From positions 4,589,861-4,653,860 of the forward strand of contig NC_135564.1 in the NCBI RefSeq assembly GCF_964340395.1: DNA of 64,000 nt. The letters are read 5' to 3'. This DNA is from Glandiceps talaboti (lineage: Eukaryota > Hemichordata > Enteropneusta > Spengelidae). Within the stretch, counting starts at the first letter, position 1, and each line of letters opens with the position of its first letter. A model generated the notes under the pieces. That model was not told where the DNA came from and searched no databases. It worked only from the letters and a program-made list of their open reading frames with translations. The position numbers were made by a program, and so were the translations under genes. Shown in pieces: positions 12,544 to 64,000 of the stretch.

Positions 12544-14156
12544 TTTCTTGAATTGCTATCGTTATTTTAAAAAATTTTTAAAGACAAGAAAATTGAATTA
12601 TAATATCTCTTCAAGCTTACTCAATCTATAGAAAGATCAATAAAGACATAATGGGCGCAAATGATTGCTTTTATAAGCTTTATTATTAAATCTTAAATTC
12701 ATATATATGAAGTGAAAGTGATTGGTTTTGGCATTGACATTCGTGGTCTTAATTGCATTTCACGTACAAAGTCAACATTCATTGTTATTAGTTACTCCTA
12801 TCTACACATGGAAGGTTTAATATTACGATTATACCATGTATGGGTGATTGTCATATCACGTCTATTTGTATATGGTTTATGAAACTTTTCATGATATTCC
12901 TGTTCTCTTCCCTGATAAAAAAAAACATTAAGTGGAGTCGATGAGGTGGTGGTGGTGGTGGAAAGGAAGGGGTGTAGTTACACGGACTTACACAGTCCAG
13001 TCTTCAAAGACACACAGTAACGTTCTAAAATCAGCAGGTGCGGCCAACGGAGAGATTTGGGGTTTTCATTAATTATATGTTGTTTCCGACCAAAAATAAT
13101 GTATTTTAATAGAATTGCCCCTCTAAAAATCGGTCGGGAGGGTGTTTAGCTGTTCGTATGTGCCCATCCCATCCTCCCATACAGGGTTTCAACTTGCCCA
13201 CCAGCCCACTGCCCACCCAATATAATTGTGACTGATTTACCCACTCACCACCAGAAACAATGTTTGCGCTTTCCACTATACCAAAAATTCATTTTGACGT
13301 ACACAATGTGCATCGTCCCCCACAATTCCATGTTTTCCTCTCCCACGGTATTAAAACCAGGACTTCCTAGCCGCAATTTTTCCTTGTTTGCAACCCCCCC
13401 CCCCTCCCCTCATCGCCCACTGAAAATTTGAATTTAAAGAACAGCTTTTTGCAAGCACAGTTTCGTTGACATGACCAGGCCTGTAAATTACAGCTAGCTG
13501 TTTTAGTTACAAATATTTTGCAAGGGTTGTGTAGACAAAATATCCAAACACTGGGTACTAATCGAGGAATCGATGCAATCATTCCTTTCTATTCCATGGA
13601 CTCAAAAGTGTAATCAATACACAAGGAAGTAAACAAGGGGGTCTTGAGATCGTAAGAGAAATACCATTCGTCAATCAATAAAAAGTTACTTGGCTACGGG
13701 CACTGGTAGTAAATATAGCATTAGCTTACCCTATGACTGCATTGGTATGACATTGTCTGCTCAACGGCTAGTTGTTGTTGATCAGAGGCTCCAATAGTCG
13801 ACACCGTACGTACAGTCAAGGTGTGTTAAATGTGGATTCGGTTGTTTCTCCATATACGAAACTTGTGGCAAGCACAACCCTAGAGCACTGCATGTTCATG
13901 CGCATTTGAAATACATTGGGAAGTCATGTTTGTCCGTCGTTGGGAATAGACGGGAATTATTGCTCGTGTGATTAAAAGCAAGTATTCAATCCCAGCCAGG
14001 AACACTCACCAAAATACTATCTACGAAAGGAATACAGCATTCCTTTATTTTAAACTGGAAAGGACAAAAACGGAAAGCTGCGTTCAAGAGAAAATCTGAC
14101 CTGAGGCTTGAGATCATTGAAGAAAACTACGTCGTTTACAGTAAACGATAAGCACA
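12544..14156. other. Upstream region of ASIC A
   Basis: No exon was recognised. CpG-containing sequence increases after about 13 kb. A promoter for the 14157 gene should lie here, but no convincing TATA box or initiator stands out. Confidence 0.4.
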
Positions 14157-24427
<10,271 letters not shown>

Positions 24428-24454
24428 ACATTGTAATAACAATGGATATGTAGT

Positions 24455-24838
24455 TATACCATGCACGGAGCCATTTTGAACCAAAAATATGAAATATGTA
24501 TTACTCTTGGCGTTCTACATCACGGCAACGCTCGTCTATGTCACGACAACGCGTGTCTACGTCATCTGTTTTGCTGTGTTCGAAATATGAGTCAAAATTT
24601 TCAAAATTACCATTACTTTCCCTCATTTTTCTTTGATATTCTCCAATATTTTTCTTCATTCAGCAGAAAAATACTCGTGACCTAAGGGTTGTCACTACTA
24701 GTCGATAGACGAGTAGTGAGAAACACCTCTTGGGTCACGAGGATTTTTCTGCTGAATGAAGAAGACCCCTTAGGTCACGAGGATTTTCCGCCTTCAAGTT
24801 GGCTGAACGAAGAATAATATTGGGGAATAGCATATAAT
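24455..24838 (+). repeat. Interspersed repeat family C, copy 2, in the likely ASIC A 3' UTR
   Basis: Begins 28 bases after the stop codon. It holds a strong hairpin: 24654-24707 (cttcattcagcagaaaaat...) pairs with 24712-24761 at roughly 90 percent, inside a wider pairing of ctccaatatttttcttcatt with the segment near 24800-24830. Confidence 0.85.
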
Positions 24839-25007
24839 TGTAGAAAATATTTTATCTCTGTGAGCAATGTGTTTAATGATTGTTTTTTACTTGTCTACAA
24901 AACCTATATTAGAGACATGTTACAGAACATTGTGTATTCCATAGGTCTATGTTGTGAGTATATATTACTGGTTTAAATTAGTATCACTTTTACTTGAAAA
25001 ATACAGA

Positions 25008-25013
25008 AATAAA
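25008..25013 (+). terminator. Candidate poly(A) signal for ASIC A
   Basis: AATAAA about 580 bases after the stop codon at 24427. It is the first canonical hexamer I noted downstream. A second lies near 25343. Confidence 0.4.
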
Positions 25014-25080
25014 TGTGAAGGGGAGCCACAGAAGAGGGGACTCCAAATAAGGGAAGGGATCAAAGCAGTTTGGTCATGTT

Positions 25081-25290
<210 letters not shown>

Positions 25291-25887
25291 GAGTGTTGTA
25301 AATATTCACTAGAAGGAGAGATGGGCATCAGATTGATAACAATAAAATGAGACAGTCAACAGACGGTCTGTAACTTCTATCAGACAGACAGATAGACAGA
25401 CAGAAAGGTTGGTAGATAGACAGATAGGTAGGTAGACTAAATGACAGAATATGGACAACACTTTGTAAAAGTTAAATTTTCGGGTCGGTTATTCGTAAAG
25501 ATAAGCGTCGTACGAAATGTCTAATTAATTCATTTGATAAAACTCCATAGGGAGTATTGGCTTTTCTACATGCCATGTAAAATTCATCATGTCAATACTG
25601 TGCCATATTAAACGCTTTATCCCCATGGGCGCATGCGTGTTGACAGCAAGACAATTTGAATATATCAGATCCGATGTTATCTTGACGGACATCGTAAAAT
25701 CTATGCTTTTCGATACTTTATCTGAATCGATAATATTTATCGAAGGTCGCACGGTAAATCACAAAGTCGTGTACCACCTGAACGCTCTCACTAAACTATT
25801 TAAATAGGTTAAATAGAGAATGATATCCTTGAAAGCAATGCAGATTTATGCAATCAAAACTTTTGCATACTAAGAGTCGTTTGTCAG

Positions 25888-25889
25888 AT

Positions 25890-25944
<55 letters not shown>

Positions 25945-25990
25945 TGACTGACTGACTGACTGACTGACTGACTGACTGACTGACTGACTG
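25888..25990. repeat. (CAGA)n then (CTGA)n microsatellite
   Basis: A single base change in the unit (ACAG to ACTG) at about 25944 separates two pure tracts. Confidence 0.95.
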
Positions 25991-27299
25991 ATATTTTGAA
26001 AAAAAATTGACAACTTTCGAAACACCCACCGAACCTTCAATTCTTCGATTAACTGAATATGAAAAAGGAGAAGGAAAAATCCCCATTGACATTTAGGTTT
26101 AACTGCAGAGTTTTGGTTATTATGCCAACTTGAAGCAAAGTCGCTGTTCCGAAGAAGTTTTCTTTGCCGGTTAAGAACGAGTGTGTGTGTGTGGGGGGGG
26201 GGGGGAGCACATGTATGTGTGTTGATGGGTATGACTGCAACTAGAATACAATATTGAGAATCAAACACCGTTCCTTGTGTTATAAGAAGCGAAAGATAGA
26301 AAATCGAGAGTTGTGTACGTCAGCTGTATATTTGATTTTGTCTCACTGCGATTCATGGGTCCGCTCCAGGACCTATGGTTTACCAAGTGTAAGGGTGATT
26401 TCATTAAGATTCATAAAAGCTGGTTAATACCTGACACAGGAAAGTAACAGTCTATTGGGAAGCTCTCGTGATTTATCATAAAGTAAAACAGTAGACCACT
26501 AGATAAATTAATTTAAGTTTGAAATTCCCTTATGACTGACTGGCTGGCTTCAAATCTCTGTCTTACATAACCATTAATTATGACTACCCAAGTCTAACGC
26601 ACTCAAACAATCATGATTTATTTTCTCATTTAGTTTTACACATAGGTTAATTACAATGTATGCAGAGATCGTCATTACATCCACACGCAATCATAATTCG
26701 AGTGAATGAACCGTGTCTAAACAAAGGATTTATGATTATGTTTTATGGGGGCGCCCCATGACTAATTTGAATGGACAATGTATGTGATTCAACGATTTCT
26801 TCTTTGTAAAAATGACGTCTAAATTTGAGTGTTATGTCAATGACCAGGCGTTCACCGAATCGTATCGTTTTAAATGTGGACTCTAATGCAGCCAAAACCG
26901 ACAACGACTTAGTCTGAAATTACATCGAAATTGTAACCTGCCTCATATTACAAGATCTTTTGAGATATTTTGTACCACTTTGAGATAAGGAGATGAAATG
27001 AAAAGCTAAGATTGATAGTAGGTGTATCTTACAAGGATGAAATGAAATGCTGAAGCTCAGGCGGCGTTGATACAAATGAATCCAATCGGTACCGAATCTT
27101 ACATGACCATATATAATGGATGTATTTTGAACATCGTCTCTGTCCAGCTGTTTTTCTCCCCCCTCCACCTGCCCCCCCCCCCCCATATAACACTACACGG
27201 AGATTTAGGGAACGAACAGAATTTACAGCAAAGGGCTGAGGTGAAAATGCGAGGGGATGAAAAAAGGATTGGGGCGACGAAATATTTTGTTAATGATTT
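25991..27299. other. Intergenic, nothing recognised
   Basis: Short homopolymer runs (G at about 26190, C at about 27172) and no supportable gene. Confidence 0.45.
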
Positions 27300-27308
27300 G
27301 GACTAAAT

Positions 27309-27559
27309 CAATCTGATTAAAATCCGATGTAGATGTCGGCTAATCGTTCATTGCTATTTTACCTTCGTTATTTTGCCTGGATTGACCTTCTTGGTACATG
27401 TTCACATTTTTTAGCCTGACCGCCTCCTCTATAATCTGATTAAAATCCGATGTAGATGTCGGCTAATCGTTCATTGCTATTTTACCTTCGTTATTTTGCC
27501 TGAATTGACCTTCTTGGTACGTGTTTACATTTTTTAGCCTGATCACCTCCTAGAGATTG
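27309..27559. mobile_element. Foldback element family B, direct-arm copy, 9-bp TSD
   Basis: Two head-to-tail copies of the family B left arm (27309 to about 27431 and about 27432-27553), with only the terminal agattg in the inverted sense. Perfect 9-bp direct repeats GGACTAAAT flank it at 27300-27308 and 27560-27568. The two arm copies are nearly identical to each other and to 16895-17017. Confidence 0.88.
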
Positions 27560-27885
27560 GGACTAAATGAAACCCCAGGAGCGGTCGTTTATCGAGTACA
27601 TTTACTAAATTTATTTAGCTTATGTTTAAGATAAGATGGCTGACTGCCATGAGGCTTTTAAATTAATTAAATATACATAGCACTGAAGACTAATTTACAT
27701 AACCATGTAACTTCTAAAAATAAAGCTCCATACTATCAGGTGTTTGTCAATAATCTATTAAATAATCGTGGCAAATACCCACCAGCATGTTCTATTTTAG
27801 AGTTCAGGATGGAGTCAGTCTATGTTTAGATACACCATATAACGACTAAACCTTTGGTAAAAAGTAATAACGGTACTGTTATAGA

Positions 27886-28256
27886 ATGTATGTATGTATG
27901 TATGTATGTATGTATGTATGTATGTATGTATGTATGTATGTATGTATGTATGTATGTATGTATGTATGTATGTATGTATGTATGTATGTATGTATGTATG
28001 TATGTATGTATGTATGTATGTATATGTGTGCGTGTGTATGTATGTATGTATGTATGTATGAATGTATGTATGTATGTATGTATGTATGTATGTATGTATG
28101 TATGTATGTATGTATGTATGTATGTATGTATGTATGTATGCATGTATGTATGTATGTATGTATGTATGTATGTATGTATGTATGTATGTATATGTGTGTG
28201 TATGTATGTATGTATGTATGTATGTATGTATGTATGTATGTATGTATGTGTGTGTG

Positions 28257-28288
<32 letters not shown>

Positions 28289-28368
28289 TGCGTGCATGCA
28301 TGCATGCATGCATGCATGCATGCATGCATGTATGTATGTATGTATGTATGTATGTATGTATGTATGTG
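27886..28368. repeat. 480-bp (ATGT)n array with (GT)n, (GCGT)n and (GCAT)n segments
   Basis: Nearly pure tetranucleotide array. Units drift from TATG to TGTG, TGCG and TGCA before returning to TATG. Confidence 0.97.
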
Positions 28369-29160
28369 ATATATTGGACAGCTGCATTGTATTGTGTTAC
28401 ATTGAATGCCATGTTTCCGTGTTTGATTTGACAGGTTTCACCTGTATTGTTTACATAGTACTGTAATTTTCCTATATCTCATGTTCCTAATCTGTTAATT
28501 GCATCTTTATCATAATGTGTATATTGCAAGTACCTATTATAGCTTCATGGTGTATTCCCAATTTAAGCTACTAAATGTGTATTTTGCTGTCCCCGAATTC
28601 GAAATATGAACAACTAGTTCATAGAAATCCCAAGATGTTATACATGAGCATATATCCTTAGCCTGATGAGTTAGTCTATTCGCTGTACGATTTGTCTGTT
28701 TTGGACCAGACAAACAAAATCGACCCTGTACCCACAAAAGATACACGATAATTAAAGGAGTTGATTAAACACGAGTAGGGGTTCAACGATTATAATGAAA
28801 ATATAAAATTTCTGTTCTTATACATATTGACATTTTGTAGTCACCATAGATATCATATAAAACATATATAATCAACTCACGTCCACGGTCCTTGAGGCCA
28901 GTAGAATTACTTTCATGGAGGTGTTAAAGTAACTTTCAATATTTCATTAGTCGTTATCTCAAGTGTAATCCGTACAAGTTCTTTGTACAAATCACGTTAG
29001 GAAGTACTCTCAGTGTCTGTAGTATCCATTAAAATGTCTTTTTACGCATCAATAGGTAGTACACGAACTTATACTTGCACATGAATGCACACATTTATAG
29101 AACGCCTGTACACACGTGTTATATACACAATTATGTATTATGTTTGGAAGTATACACTCA
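28369..29160. other. Intergenic, nothing recognised
   Basis: AT-rich DNA with no supportable gene. Confidence 0.45.
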
Positions 29161-29168
29161 TGTCATAT

Positions 29169-29171
<3 letters not shown>

Positions 29172-29221
<50 letters not shown>

Positions 29222-29327
29222 TACATACATACATACATACATACATACATACATACATACATACATACATACATAGTATACATACATACATACATACATA
29301 CATACATACATACATACATACATACAT

Positions 29328-29378
<51 letters not shown>
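29172..29378. repeat. (CA)n, (CATA)n and (CAGA)n compound microsatellite
   Basis: Three successive pure tracts with one short interruption near 29276. Confidence 0.97.
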
Positions 29379-29379
<1 letters not shown>

Positions 29380-30400
29380 TCATCCAATAAGCATACAATA
29401 TCCATCCCAATGCAACTAAGGTGCTAAATAATCTATATCTTTTTTTACAATTCCATTTGAGTTTAGCATAATTGTTCATAAATTTTCAATGTCAGAAATT
29501 TCAGTCGATTCCGTAATTTCAAAGTTCAGTGCACTTTTAATTTTTCATAAGCTGACAATGATTGTCTGTCTTTTAGATTTTGTTAGAATGGTGATAGTCA
29601 TGCCAGTCTCCGACCATGTCGCGTTTAAATATTTCAATATTGTCTTTTTTCAGTTAATATAATTTTGAAGAATACAAATGTAAGTAATTTTAATATTTGG
29701 TCAATAAAGGTGACGTGAAATGAAAATAAATTATTCAAACATTTATATCCTAAAAGTAGTCTAACTGACAGTGTACATGACTCTTTTGTTTATCACAGCA
29801 TCGTTTCTTGGCATCGCTTTTTAATTGCTTTTACTGGAAACATTCGGTAACTTTTCTATCAATAAAAAAGCAATTTTTCTCAATTCCAAACCCTAATCTT
29901 TGTTTCCTGTGTAATTGTATTAGCTCGTGACTTATGAATGCTAATGTATCTTGTTACTTTAGCATTATTCACGTCAATATCTGCACTGAAAGGACTATTT
30001 GCTCCTGGGGCCAAACATCTACAGACGTGTTTTTTTAGAATTTAGTTGGATTAATTAATCGCCAACCAAGACACAATTATTACGCTTCCTGTTGGCGACC
30101 ACAACACATAGATGTGGCGTTGTTACGGACGACGCAATGTGAGTACTAGTAATTAGCAAAGGGACTGATTAGAATTACACGCATTCCCATCAGACCAGTC
30201 ATCGAATGTAGTCGTATTTTTTTGTAAATCAGAGACGAAATTGCAATTAGTTATTTTAGTATTCTTTTAAATCATATAAATAAATTTTGACTTCCTAGAT
30301 TTATGAATGCCAACTTGGCCCCCATCCATATTTCCTTGGCAACGTTACTTGTCGCAAATTTAAACTCTATCGCGTTAAATTGTACTATATGATTTGATCT
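29380..30400. other. Intergenic, nothing recognised
   Basis: AT-rich, no supportable gene. Confidence 0.45.
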
Positions 30401-30417
30401 GTGTATAAGTACATTTA

Positions 30418-30980
30418 TTGTGTGTATGTGTATGTATGTATGTATATGTGTATGTATGTATGTATGTATGTATGTATGTATGTATGTATGTATGTATGTA
30501 TGTATGTATGTATGTGTATGTATGTATGTATGTATGTATATGTGCACGTGTATGTATGTATGTATGTATGTATGTATGTATGTATGTATGTATGTATGTA
30601 TGTATGTATGTATGTATGTATGTATGTGTATGTATGTATGTATGTATGTATATGTGCACGTGTATGTATGTATGTATGTATGTATGTATGTATGTATGTA
30701 TGTATGTATGTATGTATGTATGTATGTATGTGTATGTATGTATGTATGTATGTATATGTGCACGTGTATGTATGTATGTATGTATGTATGTATGTATGTA
30801 TGTATGTATGTATGTATGTATGTATGTATGTATGTATGTATGTGTCTGAGTGTGTGTGAGTGTGTGTATGTATGTATGTGTGTGTATGTATGTATGTATG
30901 TATGTATGTGTGTGTGTGTGTGTACATGTGTGTGTGTCTCTATGTGTATGTGTATGTGTATGTGTGTGTGTGTGTGTGTT
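30418..30980. repeat. (ATGT)n array with a higher-order repeat of about 104-112 bp
   Basis: The variant tgtgcacgtg recurs at 30541, 30653 and 30757 within otherwise uniform TATG units, together with upstream tatgtgtatg variants. This shows duplication of blocks larger than the tetranucleotide. Confidence 0.9.
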
Positions 30981-32195
30981 TTAGATTCAAATTCTTAAAT
31001 AGACACACTATGACATTTTTAAGCCTGAGATTAATGAAGAGACGTCATGTTTCAATTTGATATGATTCAAGTGGATTATTCACAGTAAGTTGTATAATGA
31101 ATACAGACCGGTAACACTTTATATCTGATTAAGAAAGTCAGAGACAATTAAGAGATTATTTAATTTTCGTTAAAGCTATTTACCCCTAGCACCTCTAAAT
31201 AGTCAATAAAGACATATTACCCATTATTTCAGGATATTTTTTCTTGCAGGATAGCAACTCGCGTGGTATATTCACTTATTGGTGTGAGCACAGGAACCAT
31301 AAACATACAGAATTATTCCGAAATGAAACAAAATTATGAATACTCACGGTATCATAGATATACTACTGAAACGCTATGAGTTTTATATTAAGCCCATTAA
31401 AAAAACATCGCTGTATTTAAGTTTGCTGACTCTACTGAAATCTGCTCTCACACTTGCTTGGATGATAGGTTGTTGCTTTTTTATTATACAATTTTAACGT
31501 TTCTATTCAGTTTTAACTATTTCACCTCTTACTAGTAATTTTAGTTGTGATTCCACTTTCATAGATTTTCGTTGTTGTTTTCCTGGTACTCGAAACTTGA
31601 GTTTGAAATAGTTTGGTGGTGCCTACCTAGCCTCTGTTTTCTTTGTTTTTGTTTATATTAAAGAATAAAAAAGGACTCAACGTCAATAGATGGACCATAC
31701 ATGTATATGATGCTATTACGATACCACGATAAGGAATTGAAAGGAATAGCCGTGCCATCTTGTTCCAAATCTAGGAAATGTATTCCGGTGTATATTGTGA
31801 CAATAATGGCTGAAATAGGAAATGTCACCACTGACGCCATATGTAGAAATTTTATCTTTATTTCAAACCGTGTCCCTATGATATATATGTTGACACCCAT
31901 GGCCTGACACTCGAGAAATATACCGGGAAATATAACACTGACTGCCAAATTTTAATGTTGGACACTGTATGACGTCACTTAGGTTATTCCATTAGTTCAT
32001 GTATTAGCAATACCAGCGGGTACCTATCTAATACGCTCAGCACAGTGTAATGTTCTATTTATTCTACACATATTTTTCTGTGCCATGCTATAGTCATAGG
32101 CTTGTTTTACTCACTTTATATTTGTAATTATGCTTGTTTTTTGTATTTCTGTTTTTAATTTACGAATGTTTGTTTTTCTTCTCATAATCACAGAA
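30981..32195. other. Intergenic, nothing recognised
   Basis: Opposed short open frames at 31658-31948 are not like any family I know. Confidence 0.45.
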
Positions 32196-32200
32196 TAGCA

Positions 32201-32319
32201 TGTACATACATACATACATACATACATACATACATACATACATACATACATACATACATACATACATGCATGCATGCATGCATGCATGCATGCATACATA
32301 CATACATACATACATACAT

Positions 32320-32400
<81 letters not shown>

Positions 32401-32401
32401 A
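32201..32401. repeat. (CATA)n, (CATG)n, (CATA)n, (CAGA)n compound microsatellite
   Basis: Four successive tetranucleotide tracts that differ by single-base changes in the unit. Confidence 0.97.
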
Positions 32402-33471
32402 ACGGACACACACAACCTAATATCCTGACAAATTAAAACACGTACACACGTACATATATACAAAGAAATCAATAAAAAGGGTAGGGATCGTTTACAAACA
32501 TCTATTTATAAAGAAGAACTCAATGTACCATGTTTGTAACAAATGTAATGAAAATAGAGAATAGTCCGGTATATTGTTAGAAGAATGCAAACTGCGAAAC
32601 AGTTACATGAGGTCTGAAAAGAAAACAAGTAATTATAGTTTAAGATATTCACTAGCATTATATCTATTCTTCAATTTATGACTCGTTAGAGGATTTATCA
32701 GTTTTATGCAAAACAAAAGATGACGTTGAGTTTAAATGTGATATATCAAAGAAAATGATAATTATTTACATTTATTCCCAACTGTCCCATATATTCTATC
32801 TATCTATCATGTTAGAATTTGTCTCATGTCTCGGGCAAACATTCTTTTATCTTTCTCCGAGGTCATGTCACATTTTCATTTTTTTTCTTCTGAAAATCAT
32901 CCTTGTAATTTACATTTAATTTATCTTCAAGAGAAATCTCACGATGATGTTATCCAAAGGTTTGATCTGTTTTTCTGTCAACGTGTGTGTATCAGTCGTA
33001 GGATTAGGAATTCTATTAGTAGGCTGTGTCCTGTGGGTAGGTCATTGCATAAAACAGCGAACGGGAGCGTTATGCATAATAATGAGACAGTATAACACGT
33101 TGCCTATTTCATCACAGCGGAGCAGTTTATTCAGTAGATCTCTCATATAAGGAAGATAGAACAATTAGGCCAACATTTGAATTTTTTATATCGAGTTTTG
33201 CCTTGAGATTTTTGGGAAAAAAACTATTGTCAGATGTACCTTGGGACGACAGAAAGCGACGTGCCCCATTCTATAGCAGTGTTTGACATCATCTGTTACG
33301 CGGTTCCAATGTGATAGGACGTTTTTTTTTAAAAAGGAGCTTCTCCCTTGTTCTCATGCAAATCAGTTCACGATTCGTGGAATGTTCAGTCGCAGGCAGC
33401 TGTACACTTGTCATGTCGTCATTGTGGCTTTGAAGTGAGTTTCAAAGAGAGCGGACAGATATTATTGAAGC
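32402..33471. other. Upstream region of ASIC B
   Basis: No exon was recognised. A hydrophobic 68-codon frame (32944-33150) lacks known homology. The promoter of ASIC B is expected here. Confidence 0.4.
33356..33363 (+). promoter_or_regulatory. Octamer ATGCAAAT upstream of ASIC B
   Basis: A perfect POU-family octamer 109 bases before the start codon. POU factors regulate many neuronal genes. Function here is a guess from motif and position, and an 8-mer can occur by chance. Confidence 0.25.

Positions 33472-64000
<30,529 letters not shown>

Noticed and set aside
25541-25807. Open frame of about 88 codons ending HLNALTKLFK, with an opposing frame on the minus strand
   Set aside because: No recognised family, no clear splice sites, and both strands are open. 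Left unassigned.
27886-28368. Possible CRISPR-like or satellite array
   Set aside because: There are no unique spacers. It is a simple tetranucleotide microsatellite in a eukaryotic genome.
27815-28466. Long open frames in both strands (Tyr-Ile-His-Thr or Met-Tyr-Val-Cys repeats), also at 16.1-16.4, 17.6-17.9, 29.1-29.4, 30.3-31.0, 32.1-32.4 and 47.5-47.8 kb
   Set aside because: They are translations of tetranucleotide microsatellites, open in several frames at once. No coding evidence.
31658-31948. 96-codon minus-strand frame
   Set aside because: Overlaps an opposing + frame of similar length and shows no known motif.
32944-33150. 68-codon frame with one hydrophobic segment, upstream of ASIC B
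   Set aside because: No homology that I recognise and no supporting context. A hydrophobic frame of this length can occur by chance in AT-rich DNA.

Overview
This is eukaryotic, intron-rich, AT-rich DNA with very many microsatellites. It fits an invertebrate animal, probably a marine deuterostome such as a hemichordate or amphioxus. That placement is inferred from the acid-sensing ion channel (ASIC) genes and from a CR1/L2-type LINE relic, and it is tentative. No bacterial operons, CRISPR arrays, rRNA genes or convincing tRNA genes were seen.

Three protein-coding genes can be built exon by exon, all on the + strand. (1) 1651-8477 holds the last ten coding exons (421 residues) of the V-type proton ATPase membrane subunit a; its 5' half lies before the window. 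(2) 14157-24427 is a complete eight-exon DEG/ENaC channel of the ASIC type (492 residues). (3) 33472-64000 is a second, paralogous ASIC-type gene with six visible exons (407 residues); it runs off the right edge before its second membrane segment and pore. The two ASIC genes share all five comparable intron positions and phases, and two exons have identical lengths (130 and 191 nt), so they are a tandem duplicate pair. Intron 1 is about 2.0 kb in gene 2 and about 24 kb in gene 3.

Layout: 1-1650 microsatellite and intron or upstream DNA; 1651-8477 V-ATPase exons with minisatellite-bearing introns; 8478-14156 intergenic, with inverted-repeat elements at 9.29-10.18 kb; 14157-24427 ASIC gene A; 24428-33471 intergenic, microsatellite-rich; 33472-33919 exon 1 of ASIC gene B; 33920-57941 giant intron 1, holding a LINE relic, two abutting long inverted repeats, hammerhead-like repeat tails and several microsatellites; 57942-64000 exons 2-6 of gene B.

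The V-ATPase subunit drives proton transport across membranes, and ASIC-type channels open to extracellular protons. Their adjacency is probably coincidental. The most notable observations are: loss of both partners of one conserved disulfide in ASIC A while ASIC B keeps it; a GC-AG intron in ASIC B; a foldback element family with perfect 9-bp target duplications in which one copy has its arms in direct orientation; a 39-bp in-frame tandem repeat across a V-ATPase splice donor; an intronic copy of a V-ATPase exon fragment; and a 93-bp hairpin insertion with an 11-bp target duplication and a hammerhead-like core.
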